Of a stretch of 64,000 bases of DNA, positions 21,990 through 35,002 are shown piece after piece. Position 1 is the stretch's first letter. Each line of letters starts with the position of its first letter. The notes below the pieces were generated by a model. The model was not told where the DNA came from. It made no database searches and was given only the letters and a program-made list of their open reading frames with translations. The DNA is taken from the NCBI GenBank assembly GCA_000827495.1, contig KN817599.1, positions 62,001 through 126,000 of the forward strand, read 5' to 3'. This DNA comes from Hypholoma sublateritium FD-334 SS-4. Lineage: Eukaryota; Basidiomycota; Agaricomycetes; Agaricales; Strophariaceae. A program made the position numbers and the translations under genes.

Positions 21990-23315
21990 TCACGACGCGC
22001 GGACTGCCCATGGGTCCTCTCGATCGTCTGCCAGCATCGTGCTCCCCGTTGCACTGCTCCGCGCCGCACCCACACCCTGCGCACTGACCAGCCGCACGTC
22101 TGCCCATGCCGGCGGCACACTTGCAGCCCCACCCCCTTCCCCACTCCCACTACTCCCCCCCACCCCCTCCTCATCCTCGACGAGCACATCGCGCGGATGC
22201 ACCTCGGGTATCGTCCCCAGTGGGCGTGCACGGCGCGGGGGCTTCCTCCTCGGCACAGGCGGCGGCGGCGCGCTCCTCCGCGCCCCACTCCCACTGGGGT
22301 CAGCGCCGAAGTACGCCGCAATGTCGCGGTACCGCGCACTGCGCGTGCGGCCGAGCGCCGCGCCCATGCTCGCGTTCGTGGTGTTCTCACCCATGGGGGG
22401 CAGCGCGGGGAGGTCCAGCTCCGCGCGCGCGCGTTTATGGCGCAGGCGGCGGCGCCACCACCAGAAGAGCGCGCCGAGGGTGAGGGAGGCGAAGATTGCG
22501 ACAACGATGCCAATTGCGATGGGGAGGCCGGGCGGGGAAGAGGAGGTGGTGGAAGAGGACTTGGTGGGTGTGGGGAGGGTGGATGTTGATGACGAGGTGG
22601 AAGAGGGAGGGGTGGACGAGGCGGGGGAAGTAGCGGTGGAGTCCGCGTCGGACTCTGTATACCTGATAGTAGTAGATACGCATACGCAGCAGGGAGTCAG
22701 CGATAAGCGCAGCGGGCCCGCCCCGCCCCTGGGGAAGCAGACGGCGGGCAGGAAGGGGGTGAAGGTGAAGGACGCACTGCAGCTGGTCGACGACCGCGAT
22801 ACCCTCGCCCGCGCCGACGGAGATGACGAGTGTGTGCAGCGTGTCATCAAGGCCGGTCGCGGCCCAGAGCGGCGCGCTCTGCACGGACTCGCCGGCGTCG
22901 CGGTTGAGGGGCAGGGAGGCGTCGCGCAGGTCGACGAGGACGGGGGCGGCGCCGTCGAGCGCGAGCGCGGTGGTCACGCGGGACGGCCACAGCGGCGCCC
23001 AGTAGTAGATCGCGGTCCCTGCGTCGATAGCCGTCAGCGGGGTCGCACAGGGAGGGGGAGGCAGGCGCACGCACCGGTGAAGGAGAACGTCGCGGTGGCA
23101 TCGGCGTCGCTCGTCGTTGCGTGCGACCCGCCGGCGTCGAGCGGGTCGAACGACGACTCGGCCCAGCTCGCGGGCGGGGCGTAGACGATGGACACGGTGT
23201 CGGTGTCGTCGACGGTGACGTTGGTGTCGGCGAGGACGACGGGGGCGGCAGCGACGGCGGCGAGGAGGAGGGCGGCGGCGACGGCGAAGCGCGGGGGCCC
23301 GCGGTGGGCACCCAT
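21990..23315 (-). CDS. Single-pass membrane protein with beta-rich ectodomain, 384 aa
   Basis: Three exons: 23315-23075, 23018-22778 and 22662-21990, in phase. A signal peptide (FAVAAALLLAAVAAAPVVLA) is followed by NVTVDDTDTVSIVY and FSFTGTAIYYWAPLWP, the ectodomain pattern of a large Agaricomycete family of cell-surface proteins of unknown ligand. Then come a Ser/Thr/Pro-rich stalk, one transmembrane helix (IAIGIVVAIFASLTLGALFWWW) with a basic stop-transfer RRRLRHKRAR, and a Pro-rich cytoplasmic tail of about 160 residues. Sequence is markedly GC-rich and Ser/Pro/Gly-rich compared with most neighbours. A sensor or wall-associated role is plausible but unproven. The 115 nt second intron is longer than usual here. 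Confidence 0.75.
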
Positions 23316-24348
23316 CGGCGGCGGTGGGGGCAGGAGGAGAGCGGTGAGAAGCCGGCTTGGCGCTGCGCTCTGTTTGGCGGCAACCCCATCACCACGCCAC
23401 GCCCTGCGCTTCTGCGCGCCCGCACGCCGGCCGCTGCCGTCCCCCGCGTCCCCTCTCATCGAATGTGCTGTGGTGGGCATTTTCTGGCGTCCTGGACACC
23501 CACAGCGGCGGCGAGCTGGCGCCTGGTGCGTGGCGTGCCTTGGCTGGGGCCGCCGACGCACAGCGCGTCATGCCCTGCATCATGACATAAGTGCGGCGGC
23601 ACGGCGGCCCGCCGGGACCAACAACTGTTCTCGCGGCCTGCGCATTTCATCCATCAGAGCACACGCAACTGCATGCGCGCGTGTACTATGTATTCCTCGA
23701 CCAATTGGCATCCCTTCCGCCGATATCTCATCACGGCTGGGCACGGCGCGCGGCGTGCGTTTCCCTGTCGACTCCACGGCCACGCACCGTTCCCATACCA
23801 TCCACGACATGCCGCGCGCCGCCTGGCACATGCATCCCAGGCTGCCCAGTGACCAGTCTCTGATCGTCGTAAACCCCGCCCGTGCTCAAGGCTAGCATCT
23901 TCTGCGCACCAAGACGGGCCGCGGGGAGCGTGCGTACCGGAATCAGCCCACCCGCCGGTGGACGTACTGGCTGCCAGTGCGGCACGCGGCTCGAGCTCCA
24001 GCCTTGCGCGTGCGGTCCCGCGTTGGGGACCGGACACCGCGATGCCCCAGCGTTCGACCTATCATTGCTCTCCTAACGAGAGCGCATGTCGAACAAGTGA
24101 AATAGGCGTGATGCTAGACGGACGCAGGATGGGTCGTCTCAACTCTTACCGCAAGCGACAAATTACGTTCTTTTAGGTCGGTAGTAGGCACCAGAGGCAT
24201 CCAGCAATCGAATTCTGAAGTGACATCCTAGTAAGTACTTAGGAAATCTACCACCGCTTGAAAGTTTTCGTCAAAAAAGCACCAAATAACGACCATTCAA
24301 GCTAAGAAATCGCAACTATCTCCTAAACTCCAATGGTGTCATATCCTA
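23316..24348. other. GC-rich intergenic 23316-24348
   Basis: Upstream of the single-pass membrane protein and downstream of the secreted helical protein. Overlapping frames on both strands are GC artefacts without motifs. No supported gene. Confidence 0.45.
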
Positions 24349-26161
24349 TCAATCAAGGGCAAGGCTCACGCCGGATTTCTGGACGATAGCCTGGACATCC
24401 AGATGATGCTGCGCGACATCCATAACCACAGCGGGTGTGAACCCGGGCACATCGCTCGGCGGCGGGATGCCCGAATTCTCGATGCCGTCGGCGTACTGCA
24501 TTAACAGAGACCATCAGCACCACGGAATCACCAGAACCGTTAACATAAGTAATGCGCACATTCTGCAGGGCAGGGATCAGCGCCTCATACACACACGGCA
24601 CCTGATTGGCGGTCGTCCAGAAAATCATCGGCTGCAGCACAGAAATTAATCGCATGCGCCGACCGGTGTAAGTAGGCACCACCTACCAAGGGGAAGTTCT
24701 GCTCCTCAATGCTGTCGTTCAGGAAGCCGATGGACTGCTCGATGTCCCCGTGCACGATGGCCCAGATATTAGTGAACGCCGTCAGCTGGTCGACCATGGT
24801 CGGGATCGAGGTGGTCTGGATGACCGATATAGTGCTGTTGGCCTCTTCGATCAAGACTTCCTGTGCCATTAGGTTCTTGACCTGGCCTGATAAATCGACG
24901 ATTTCGCTCTTGTCATCTGAACGACCGCGGTAAATGAATGGAGCGATATTTTGGCGGGAGGAGGTACCACGCACTTGCTAATTCAACCGCCAGGGCAATC
25001 AAGGTGGCGAGCTCTCCAGCCACGGCGAGGGCACCCGCGATCTGGATGACAGTGTTCATGCTCGGTTATGCGGAAGATATTCACTTCGTATTTGTACTCA
25101 CAATAATACCAGCGCTAAACAATGGGAAGCCGAGTGCATCGGCTGCCTCAGATCCTGCGGATGTCGCGCCAATTGTGACGCCGATCGAGAGCCCAAGAGC
25201 AATCAATGTGGCGGTCAGTCTGTAAGTAGTAGAGCGCGTGTTAATCCTGGGTTCAGGGAATATGAATGCACTTACGATTTCACTGCTACCTGAAGACTCA
25301 TTATCTCTGCGGTGAGCTTCACGATAGCCGCGTCGTCTGATATCTTTTGCGCTGCAGCAAAGTCGGACAGGGAGAGTGCAAAGACCGTCAGGTTGGTTTG
25401 GAGGGACGCGAAATTGTTGGCGGTGATCTCTGCGTTAGTCGAGAGGTTTTGGAGTATCTGTCATGAATTCAATATTAAGCCTCTAAATTATGCTCCCAGT
25501 AAAACTGGTAGGGGGAAGACTTACACCATCGAAGTCTTGCAGAATCTGTACAGCTAGTGGGATGTCCGTTTCGGCCACAACCGTGGGCATAATAATCTCA
25601 ACGAAAGATCCGAGTTGGGTAGCAGTGTCCGTCGCCGTGTCCCGGGATGCCCACAGAATATTAGTCCATTGCTTGAGACGTCGCCTGGTCAGACCAGTGT
25701 TGTGGCGTATCCATAACGAGACTACAAACCTGAGAGATTTCACTCCATCTCGGACCGAAGAGCACCCCCCCGTTCAGATTCTCGCTGTCAATAACAGCCA
25801 GCTCTGCGGCTATATTCTCGAACGCCGTCTACAAACGAACAGAATCTCAGCAATGATACGCGGCACTACATATAATATACTCTCCACGAACCTGTATGGC
25901 AATGGAGTTTGCGGTGAGGTTGTTGACATCTGCCGTGAGATTCGCCAAACCCTGCGGGGACGACGCTGCCTTGCACGCAGCCGCATAGCCGGCCTCGAGC
26001 TGCGCGGTCGTCAGATTCTGCGGGATGGGAATGCTTTGACGGCGATCGAGATGCTGGTCTGCAGCGGCGATTTGCCGCCCACGGGGTACGGGGCTGTATA
26101 AAGCTGTTGCAGACCCTGCAAAAGCGAGAAGAGGGAGCACGAAAGAGGCGAGTTGGACCAT
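24349..26161 (-). CDS. Secreted helical protein with a central hydrophobic region, about nine exons
   Basis: ATG at 26161 starts a signal peptide; clear exons are 26161-25892, 25828-25730, 25671-25525, 25457-25276 and 25219-25102, followed by further exons to a TGA at 24349. The mature part is almost entirely predicted alpha helix rich in Ala, Thr, Leu, with N-glycosylation sites, and two glycine/alanine-rich hydrophobic segments in the middle (about 25,200-25,110 and 25,045-24,990). Long helices around a central hydrophobic hairpin are the plan of alpha-pore-forming proteins of the Cry6/HBL type, which have fungal relatives; this is a structural guess from texture, not a motif match. It may equally be a lineage-specific secreted protein. 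No lesion was seen. Confidence 0.6.
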
Positions 26162-29100
26162 GTCGAATGCGAAGACGCTGTAGGTTCCTTGGTAGGATAC
26201 CGTTCGAGTGTCATGTTTGCTACCCTTATATATGTTTTCGTTGTGGTAGCAGTGAGCTTGGAGTGAGTACATACAATGGCGTACTTGATTCTGATCCGTA
26301 AATTTTGTTACGCTCGGATTGCCAAGCCCAACTCCTGCGGACAATGCCGGAGAGGTCATCTATGGACGCACAGAAAGGGAGTGTGCGTACTATGAAGAAG
26401 AGGGCTGATTAAAATAATACAGTACAAAGCTCGATGTCGATTTTCACACTTCCACTGATTGTCGCTGAGATCGGAGTTGTCTCTAGCAATAAATTTAAGC
26501 GCCCAAAAATAACATTTCTTTATTTAGAACACAGCGAAAAGCCATGCATAGGAAGCATCAGGCAATATTGAGCGTTGTTCCCACGCTATCAGATTACTTA
26601 CACTGGCATTGGATGGCTATAGGGAGGTACTATTTACCTAGCCAGAATATTGGAGCGTTATATTGGAGTGTTAGATAGCATGTAAAAGTTATCTTGATTT
26701 TAGGTAGGTCAGCTGTTGTCTGTGGCGCGGAAAAATTGCGTCTTTCCACCGCAAGCAAACACTGATTTTCTTGCGTGGAAGTCGGTACGTTTGCTGTTGA
26801 ATTGTAAAAATAGGACGGCGAAGTCCGTAGCTCATAAGGCTCCCGGGAAGACGCGCGACTTCGTAGCGATTCTCGGATATAAGCCTCCTTTGAAACATAG
26901 CTCACGCTAATACATTTTGCGGGACGGCGGCCACCGCCGCTGAATATCTGGTTCGAAGTCGGCGCATACGGGTCTGTATGTTGACCACTGGAACCCGCAA
27001 TGCATCTTCCGAGATATCCCGAGAAGACAGAGCGCACATAAAAAATTCGAATGCATAATCACGGACCGCTTGGTCGGTATTCAGGGTTGAAACAGACAGC
27101 AATCCGACGAGGGGAAAGGTTAGGGGTACGAAGCCCCACAAATAAACTGATCATCGAGTCGAGGAAGAGGCGCCTAGCGTTGGCGGGAACCACGCGGCAG
27201 GATTTTTGACTTCGCACTTGCCTTCCGCACTAAATTCGCACAGGCCAATTCCCAAATCTGGACGGGTTCCTGCTGAAATGATCAGCACTGTGCTTGCTCA
27301 GTGCGCGCTGGCCAAGCGCTGGCTACAGCGTTCCCCAAGCCCAAGTCCCTTCCAGATCAATCTTGTATAGTACTATATATGTTTCAGTGACAACATATGC
27401 ATTAATTTATGTAGTTCTAATAAGCCTACCAGTTTTGTACCAGTTTCTTAGATTAATCTGACAAGCTGGCATGATATCACGTCCAGATAATGCATTTTGT
27501 TCCTTTCCCCAACCTTTCCCAGACAAAAAGGCTTTGGTGGATCCAAAGATGATATTATATTGGAGATCTTAGATCACTTAAAACATACCACATCTACCAT
27601 GGCTTGGCTACTGCTGGAGGAGACACTTCGTGCAACACAGGTTGCTATAAATAAACTTGAAATAAACACAAAATAAACACGAACACAAAAAACCGACACG
27701 AAGGTTGGGGAATGGAAACATATCTCGGACAATTTACTATGTTTTTTTCGCGTGATAAAAACATTTTGGGAGAATATATTTCTGGGTAAACTGTCATAGA
27801 AAGTTGAAATNCACTCTATGTTTCTATAAGCACCTCGAAAGCACTTCAATTTTTCAGAAAAACAAGACATACCAGTCCATTTTTTGCTCAAAACCTCTTA
27901 GAGATTTACTGTATAACATAACATCAACCATTATTAACAGACAACTCATGTATTCATCTCCATCCTCGCTTCAAAAGGCTCTCCAACGAGCTCGATGCTT
28001 ACCGTGAGAACCGTATCGGACAAAACTGACGTCGGTCAGAAGTGCAAAATCATTTGACGTTGGGAAATCCTGCCGCGTTGTTCCCGCCAACCTTAGGCGC
28101 CTGTCTTTGTCTGCTTGGTAGTTGGTACACAATGGTGATCGCAGAAGAATATCTGAAAGCGCAGGCGACCTGGAATTCGATGCAGAGCTGGTTCTCGGCC
28201 CGACTTCCGAAGAACTTGAACGCGATCATGGGGAAGACCTGTTTCTTGATGGAATCGGCCGGATGACGATGCGGATGAGTTTCGCCTGCCGTCGTGCGCA
28301 GTGCATTCACCCGCGCCGTCGACTGTCTGTTTGCGACGAAGACTCGCCCTGTATCTCGAGGAGCGGCCCGAAGACGAGCGTCTGAAATTGTGTCCTCCTG
28401 TATACCCCCCATTACTTAATTGATATGCGCGAGTACTCAGCAACAACGGGGTCCACGCCGTCCCGAGCAGAGTCGGTACGTCGGAAGAACAAGAATCGAG
28501 CGGTGGTAATGTTCTGGGAGCTGTAAGGTTGCGAAGACGGCTGCGCACGGAAACGTACGAGAAACGGAGCAATTGATTTTAACACAAATTTAACAGACTA
28601 CTTATATGTCCAATAGTAGTCGCTATGTTGCTGTGAGTATTCTGCCAAGGCCGCGCTGGAGCCTGGTACGATGACAATACGATGAAATAGTGAAGTTGAT
28701 TAAAGTGACCGTAGAGGTGATGCCACACGGAATCGATTTGTTAACGACTGGAATTTGACTTGAATTTGTTTACACCGTCGAGGCTCAGTTCCATCTTGGC
28801 TCATCGAAGTTTTGTAAACTTTCCAGAGCTCCGGAAGGTCTCGGCCGACTGTCACCGGTCCGGTAAGACACCGGTTCAAATGCGTCTCGTGACAAGCGCG
28901 TTGCTGGCATGCTGGGCCCTGGCGACCTTTAACCAACCTTTAACCCGACTCCAGTGTCCACGTCTTACACTTGTAATTCTCCTTTTATCGTGCTCGCCGT
29001 GTCCGACGATGAGCCAACTATATTTGCCGTCGTGGTAAGCACTTCCTGGTATCATGAATAGTGTATCGCGGCGCGAACGAACACCCTTCGACCCAGGCTG

Positions 29101-30008
29101 ACCCAGGACCCCACTTGCACCGGGTGCAGGACCACATATTTTCAACAGATTATGTGATTAATACCGAGTGAAATATTTCGAATATATAACGCATAAGTTC
29201 ACATCAAATATGAGGCAATTTATTTGGTACCGAGCCCTTTCATTGGCCAGCAACCAGATATCTATCCAAGTAGTAGGGACAAAGATATGTGTAATATATT
29301 TTAAATATTTCATCAAAGAAAAAGCAAGTATTTCTGTCACATATATTTGGTTGCGCATGCTGTGTTGGCACCGGCGCTCCGCGCTCGGACATTCCAGCCT
29401 TCAAACTTCAAGGCGAACAGAAGAACATGCCTACAACGAGGCGTTTTACGTTCACGCAGCAATCATGGCTTCATCTCGCAGAATTCATCACAACGTGTTA
29501 CCGGCATCTCTTGTTTTTCACAATAGCGCACGCCTCGTGGGATAGGCTTGTAACCAATCTATGTCCTTGTACATGTACGATGATCTCCTTCCAGATAGTA
29601 CACGGCCTTTGCGAGCATCAGCTGTCAACAATTCCATGACGCTCGTGCTTGGTGGGATGCAATGGCGGTTTGAAGCGTATCAGATCAACAGATATGCTTC
29701 AGCGAAGGCGGGACCTCAGCCGACACAACGTGTTTGCCTGGCGTCGGCGCGCGATTATCACGACCCTTGCTATCGAAGTCGCTCTATCACACGCGCCTCG
29801 ACGCAACCTCCTGGCAGGCCTCAAGTCATTGATAATGGACTTCGTTCTGCACGCTGTGTCTCTACAGCTCGTCCCGTACACCACCACAGCCGCCCATTGC
29901 ACTCCGACGATACACAGCGCAAGACACCGCAACTCTGCACTCCAATTCGGACTGCACGCATATCTATCTACTATTCCGCCTTCTCCACGTCGGTAGCCAC
30001 ACTTCGCA
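26162..30008. other. Gene-poor region 26162-30008
   Basis: About 3.8 kb, much of it AT-rich, without a supported gene. Overlapping frames at 28,040-28,570 on both strands have no family resemblance and start at non-ATG codons. An N lies at 27811. An imperfect inverted repeat is at 29166-29316. The last few hundred bases should contain the promoter and leader of the next gene. Confidence 0.5.
29166..29316. repeat. Imperfect inverted repeat, hairpin-forming
   Basis: GTGAAATATTTCGAATATAT near 29168 is matched in reverse complement by the region 29287-29316 (GATGAAATATTTAAAATATA on the minus strand), separated by about 90 bases. It could be a small MITE or a chance AT-rich hairpin. Confidence 0.35.
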
Positions 30009-33000
30009 ATGAGCAGCCCAACACCGCCAGGCACTCCAAAGCCTGCAGGCTCTCGATGGGCCTCGCGCATGGGCGCGGCAGTGCGCCGCTCGTCTACGCT
30101 ACTCAGCATTGCCCGTCCGACGACGCCGCAAACCGACCGCGACAGTGACACATCATCCCTGCGCAAGAGTTCTTCGCGCGAGGCGCTCTCGTCATCGCTT
30201 ACGCCCAAGGTCAACACCGCCCCGCCACCTGTTGCGGCGCCGGAGGTGACCATCCCGACGCCCATTGCGGAGAGCCCCGCGCGCGAAGCGGAGGCCACGC
30301 AGCGCGAGGCTCTTGGGCGCTCGCCGCTCGTCCAAGCAGCCGACACGGATGGCGCTGCGGCCCCGTCTGCCGACCCACCGCCCGCGGCACCTGTACAAGA
30401 CTTGGCGAGCCCCGTCACCTATGTTCCGCCCCCGCTGATTGATTCCTCGGCCGGGAACCCAGGCGCCTTCACGGATATCTTGGACACCATTCCGCAGCCC
30501 GACGTCGTCAAGGACCCGTACGCTGCCACCAACACGGGCCGGTCCGTCGCGCCATCGGTCGTGGAAGAGCCCCAGGCTGTCGTCGAATCGCCCCAGGCCA
30601 TTGTTGAATCGCCGCAGCACGTTGCCACAGAGGAACCCGCTCCAGAGTATTCCCCGCCTCCAGTCATCGACTCCGCTGCTGGGAACCCTGGTGCATTCAC
30701 TGATGAACCGGATGCGCTGCCTCAATCCGTTGTTGCCCGCGACCCGATCATCGACCCCGTACCCGAGCCAGTTTCGGCCCCCGCTGTCATCGAAGAACCT
30801 GCTGTCATCAATGCAGCTGTTGTTGAGACGAAGGCGGACCCGGTGGAAGTGCTTACACCGGCGGCACCCGCTATGGACCACAGCGAGTCGTACTTCGACG
30901 ACAAGCCGCTTGCAGAGAGCATGTCAGACTACGACCCCACGGAACCAGCTCCAACCGAATTCGCCCAGGCAATAGAGGCCAATGTCCCCATCGTCCGCCA
31001 CGACACACCTGAGCCTGTAGAAGCTGTGGCGCCTGTCGCAGCGGCGGCCGCGATTGCCGTAGTCGCAGCAGAGGAGGCCCAGCATGGGGAAGCCGCTTCC
31101 TACTACAATGCGGCGCCGCCAATGCCCGTCCCCGAGATGCAACCAGCGCCTGCTGAGGAAGTACAGGGAACCAACGGCTACGCCGCTGCAGATGGCACGC
31201 GCGGGATGCCCCAGCCATATGGCAACACGGTTCCCCCCTTCGGTATGGACTACTCGAGCCCGGACATCTGGGCCAGTGCAGAGCATGTCAAACCTCATGA
31301 GGTGTGGGCGACGGCCCCCGACCCCGCCCCCGTGGCGGTGGCGGAGGAGAGCGGCTACCACACATCGTTGCCAATCCAGATCCCTGTTCCTATCCGCGCC
31401 AGTGCGTCTGTAGGAAATGGACATGGCAGCATACATAGCTTCTCGTCAGGAATCAAGTATGGTCTCTTCTCCTTATCTTATTTCCGAGTTGGCACTGACA
31501 CACTTGCTATTCCAGGATGCCAAACCCTCATGGTGACAGCCCGGAGGACCCATTTGCTGATCCTCCTGTGTTGCGCACTCAAGTCTTTCCAGAAAGCCAG
31601 GAAGATGCTCAGCGCATTACCATGCCCTTGATCCCATTCGCTGAGGTCATACCTCAGTAAGCATTGTCCTGCGCTCGTCGTTGTATCATGCTTTAATTGT
31701 ATCACACCACACGTTCAGGCCAGTCGCCCGAATGCCGTCAGCGCATTCGAGTATAGAACATTTTACTATCAAGATGCCCGATGCCGGAATTGAGTACGTA
31801 CCCGTCGTCCGGACTACTCCAGATTGACTGATCCCATATTAGCGAGAGGACGCCACTCCTGCCACGCACTCCGACGCCAAGCAGGAGACACAAGGCCTAC
31901 GCCCCCCCAGTCGCACCGCAGCCCGCTTCCTCATCCTGGAACGCGCATGGCGCCACGCACCAGCCGCGCCTACACGAACTTGGCTGGCTCGAATACCACC
32001 TCCCGGACGGCTCCGTATACTACGTGCACCCCGCACGCCGCGTCACGACGGATGTCAGCCTGCGTAGTGAGCGTGTCCTGGACGCGGTTGAGGCGTGGCT
32101 AAATGACAAGCGCGACGAATCACTCGACGTCGGCGTCGAGGCGTGGCTACGGGAGGCGAACGGTGGCGCAGCGAAAAAGGGTGGATGGGGTACAGGAAAG
32201 AACGCCATGCCGGAGGTGCGGCTCGAGCGCTACTGGGTCGACCACCATGCGCGCACTGTCGTGAAGGACACAGCGGAGGAGCGCCGTGGGCCGCCGCCCA
32301 TGCGGGGCCAAGTACGCGGGAACGGTAGGCATAGTAAGGGCAAGCGCGCGGTGAGCGATCCGGCGCTGCCGCAGGAAGAACGTGCGTGTCTACCAACCAT
32401 TATACATGTGATAGATATTCATAAGGACGGTGTTCTAGAGCTGGACTTGGAGTTTCGCTTCTGGTCATTCTTGGAAGCGCATCCCGCGCATAATGCGCTG
32501 CCTCACAAGGCGAAGGTGGAGGCTCTAGATGTGTTGACCTGGGCATGGACGGGTATGCACGTTCCATATCCTAATACCTTACCGAGCGTTGTACTGACTC
32601 TCTTCAGACCGCCTCCTTCCATCTGCACGCCCCATTCCTGCTCCGTTCTCTCAGGAGGAGTGCCAGGAGTTGATGACGCTACTCCGTTCTTTCCATGGTG
32701 GTGCGTTGCTTGCCTTTTGCGCAGAAATCCGATCCTAACGATGTATGAAGATGACCACCATCATGATGATCACGGCATTCAGACTCGTGTTGTCTCGCGG
32801 ATACTTTTGCGAGTTGGTGAGTATATGTTCCTTGTACTGATCACGTTGAACTAACGTATCGCGGCTTGCAGCGCTCTGGCGCCAAACGTATTTCCGCCCG
32901 AATAAACCTTTGCCTAGTGACGCCGGTTCTGTTTTCAATGAGCTACCAGTTCGGCGTCGTCCCTTCCACCGGACGCTGTTCGACTTCGTCGTGTCCTGCC

Positions 33001-33652
33001 TTTGCCTTGGAATCCCCTACCTCTTTCTAGAGCGCACTCGCATGTCCACGCGGATAGACCATGAGTCCGGCGTCCTACGCTCGAACCCGATGATCATCAT
33101 CGGCGCTTGCACCTGCCTAGTGGTGAGTCTCTGTCTGTACCTTAACTTGCACGTCACATATGCATACCCGCTTGACTTCTAGGCTGCCATCGTCTTGAGT
33201 GCATCTGTGACCTTCCTTTCTTTGCCAGGTCTGGACAATGTCGCGCGTACATCAGGAATGGTAGCCGTTGTATTTGCTTCGTTCTCGCTCGTTTCGACGG
33301 CTGTGGCAATCCTCCGACATAAGACAGATCTGGGACGCCCTATCCCGCATGTAGGCATTGAAGGCCTCATGGTGATTTCGGTTAGTACTACCACCTTTTC
33401 CCGAAATTACATGGCTAATCGGAACGGATACCCTAGAGGCGAACGGTTGCCTTGTCTCTTCCAGCAGTGTTTCTCGCATATGCGCTCATTGGATTTGTAA
33501 CTGGCATCATACTCTATTCATTTCGCGGCGCTCCAGCCGATCCGAATGGTCCAAAGAACTCCTTCGAAGACTATATTAGGTGGATTATTGTCGGCGTCGT
33601 CGGTGTCCTTGCTGGAATAGTGACGACGTCGCTGATCGTCCTTCGAAAATGA
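30009..33652 (+). CDS. Large protein: disordered N-terminus, WW-like region, C-terminal membrane domain, 1,065 aa
   Basis: Nine exons close in phase: 30009-31456, 31516-31656, 31719-31793, 31843-32552, 32608-32700, 32751-32816, 32872-33122, 33183-33380, 33437-33652. Residues 1-~550 are low-complexity (Pro/Ala/Glu/Val) with a duplicated motif DSSAGNPGAFTD / DSAAGNPGAFTD about 75 residues apart. Around residue 600 a WW-like strand pattern appears (LGWLEYHLPDGSVYYVHP), then LELDLEFRFWSFLEAHP and FSQEECQELMTLLRSF, features of a common uncharacterised Agaricomycete protein family. Four to five transmembrane helices follow (for example FDFVVSCLCLGIPYLFL, AVFLAYALIGFVTGIIL). A 33 nt in-frame intron at 32382-32414 is optional. 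Function is unknown; a scaffold at a membrane is possible. Confidence 0.75.
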
Positions 33653-35002
33653 GGGCAGTCTCTTAGTTCTGTCTGTACCCGCGTATGTAGATGCTGCATC
33701 TCTGTAACTTATATATTCGCATTTCATATTGCTATATTGCGCTTCGCAAAGGGAAAGATCTTTCGTGATGATGGATCAGCCAGCTTCGTAAGCCAAGCTG
33801 ATACTTATCCTGCGGTAATGGTATTTACTTATCAGCCTGTACGTTTGTGGTTAAATCTGAAAATTCAACGCTCGGCTGACTGCGTCACCTGTCAAGATGA
33901 CCGCCTCCGAGAATTAAATGACATTGGTAAAGTAATCTTCAGAATCAGTGTCGTCTTTTGAGGGCTTCATTAAAGAAGAACTCAGTTTACGAAGCTGCTG
34001 GTATCAAGATTAGTCATATAGGCTACTTACCGCCCGACAGCTCCCCTCTCTGTGGAGCAATATTCCTGCAACGAGATAACCCATACGAGATAGCACTTTC
34101 GGCGGATAAACACCAGGTCAGAAGTTAGAATTTAAGAGTACCATGAAAGGTACCATATAGAGTTAGACACGCCTCACTGATTAATTGTATGAGTATCTGT
34201 CAATCAGAGAGTATGCAATTCGGAGCTCTTGGAAATCCTTTAGGAAAAACTAAAAAAAATAGCAGAGCTTTGGTTTGTATACTCTGGGCGCTACGCCGAC
34301 GTGCTTACATTCGTTATTGTACATGGGCCGCATAGTAAGTGTGCTCTGCCGTAGAAATTTGCTTCCATTGTGTTGTACGCTAAATCATGTAGTATACAAT
34401 TTGTATCAGATGCTCCAATATGCCATATTAGCTGCTAGAAGCATTCTTATAAAACTTTAATTCCAGTGGAATTGGAGTCAAACTCTACGCTAGAGTTCAT
34501 AAATATGCACATTAAGCGCCCGGGCTAGCCATTTTGACAGAGAGCGTGATATACACACTGGTTTCACTCGTCTCGCTGAAAATCATTCGATGTTATCAGT
34601 CTTACTATTAGCTAGAAGCTCCTTTAAACTCTCATCAGGCGAGTGATATCGCATATTTGACAATAAAAAAGAGGCGCCCGACTTCCATTTGGCATCCAGT
34701 AAGTAGTTAGTTCGGCTTAAGATAATACAAATGGTGTGCCACTCACGAGTCGGACTTGCTTCGGCTTGACGAGGGTGGCCACAATCGTACTGATTGACCA
34801 ATGCGAAGAATCGTCATCAGTCCTAGCCAACTATGTATGAATGGAAATTGGCTTCGGCTATGTAATTGACGTTTCTTCCAGGTGCTCGTGTCGATGTTAC
34901 GCCAAATCAGGAGCGATCTGAGCTTTGATGGTATACTGAAATGCTATATAACCTGGGCGCACATTTCTTATTCTCGTCTTCAAGCTGAAGCACAGTCTGA
35001 AT
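33653..35002. other. Intergenic 33653-35002
   Basis: No supported gene; AT-rich with short frames. It ends with the TATA box of the next gene. Confidence 0.5.
34945..34951 (+). promoter_or_regulatory. TATA box of the secreted two-repeat protein
   Basis: TATATAA 52 bases upstream of the first base of the ATG at 35003. Confidence 0.55.

Noticed and set aside
21575..22513. 312-codon minus-strand frame, and 21895-23184, a 429-codon plus-strand frame
   Set aside because: Both are shadows of the GC-rich membrane-protein gene; they lack the signal peptide, transmembrane and splice logic seen in the chosen frame.
28040..28572. Possible small gene with a mitochondrial-like N-terminus on the minus strand
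   Set aside because: The frame starts at TTG, not ATG, and neither frame resembles a known protein.
32382..32414. Candidate 33 nt intron in the 1,065-residue protein gene
   Set aside because: Splicing or not leaves the frame open; 33 nt is too short for the introns seen elsewhere here, so it is left as coding.
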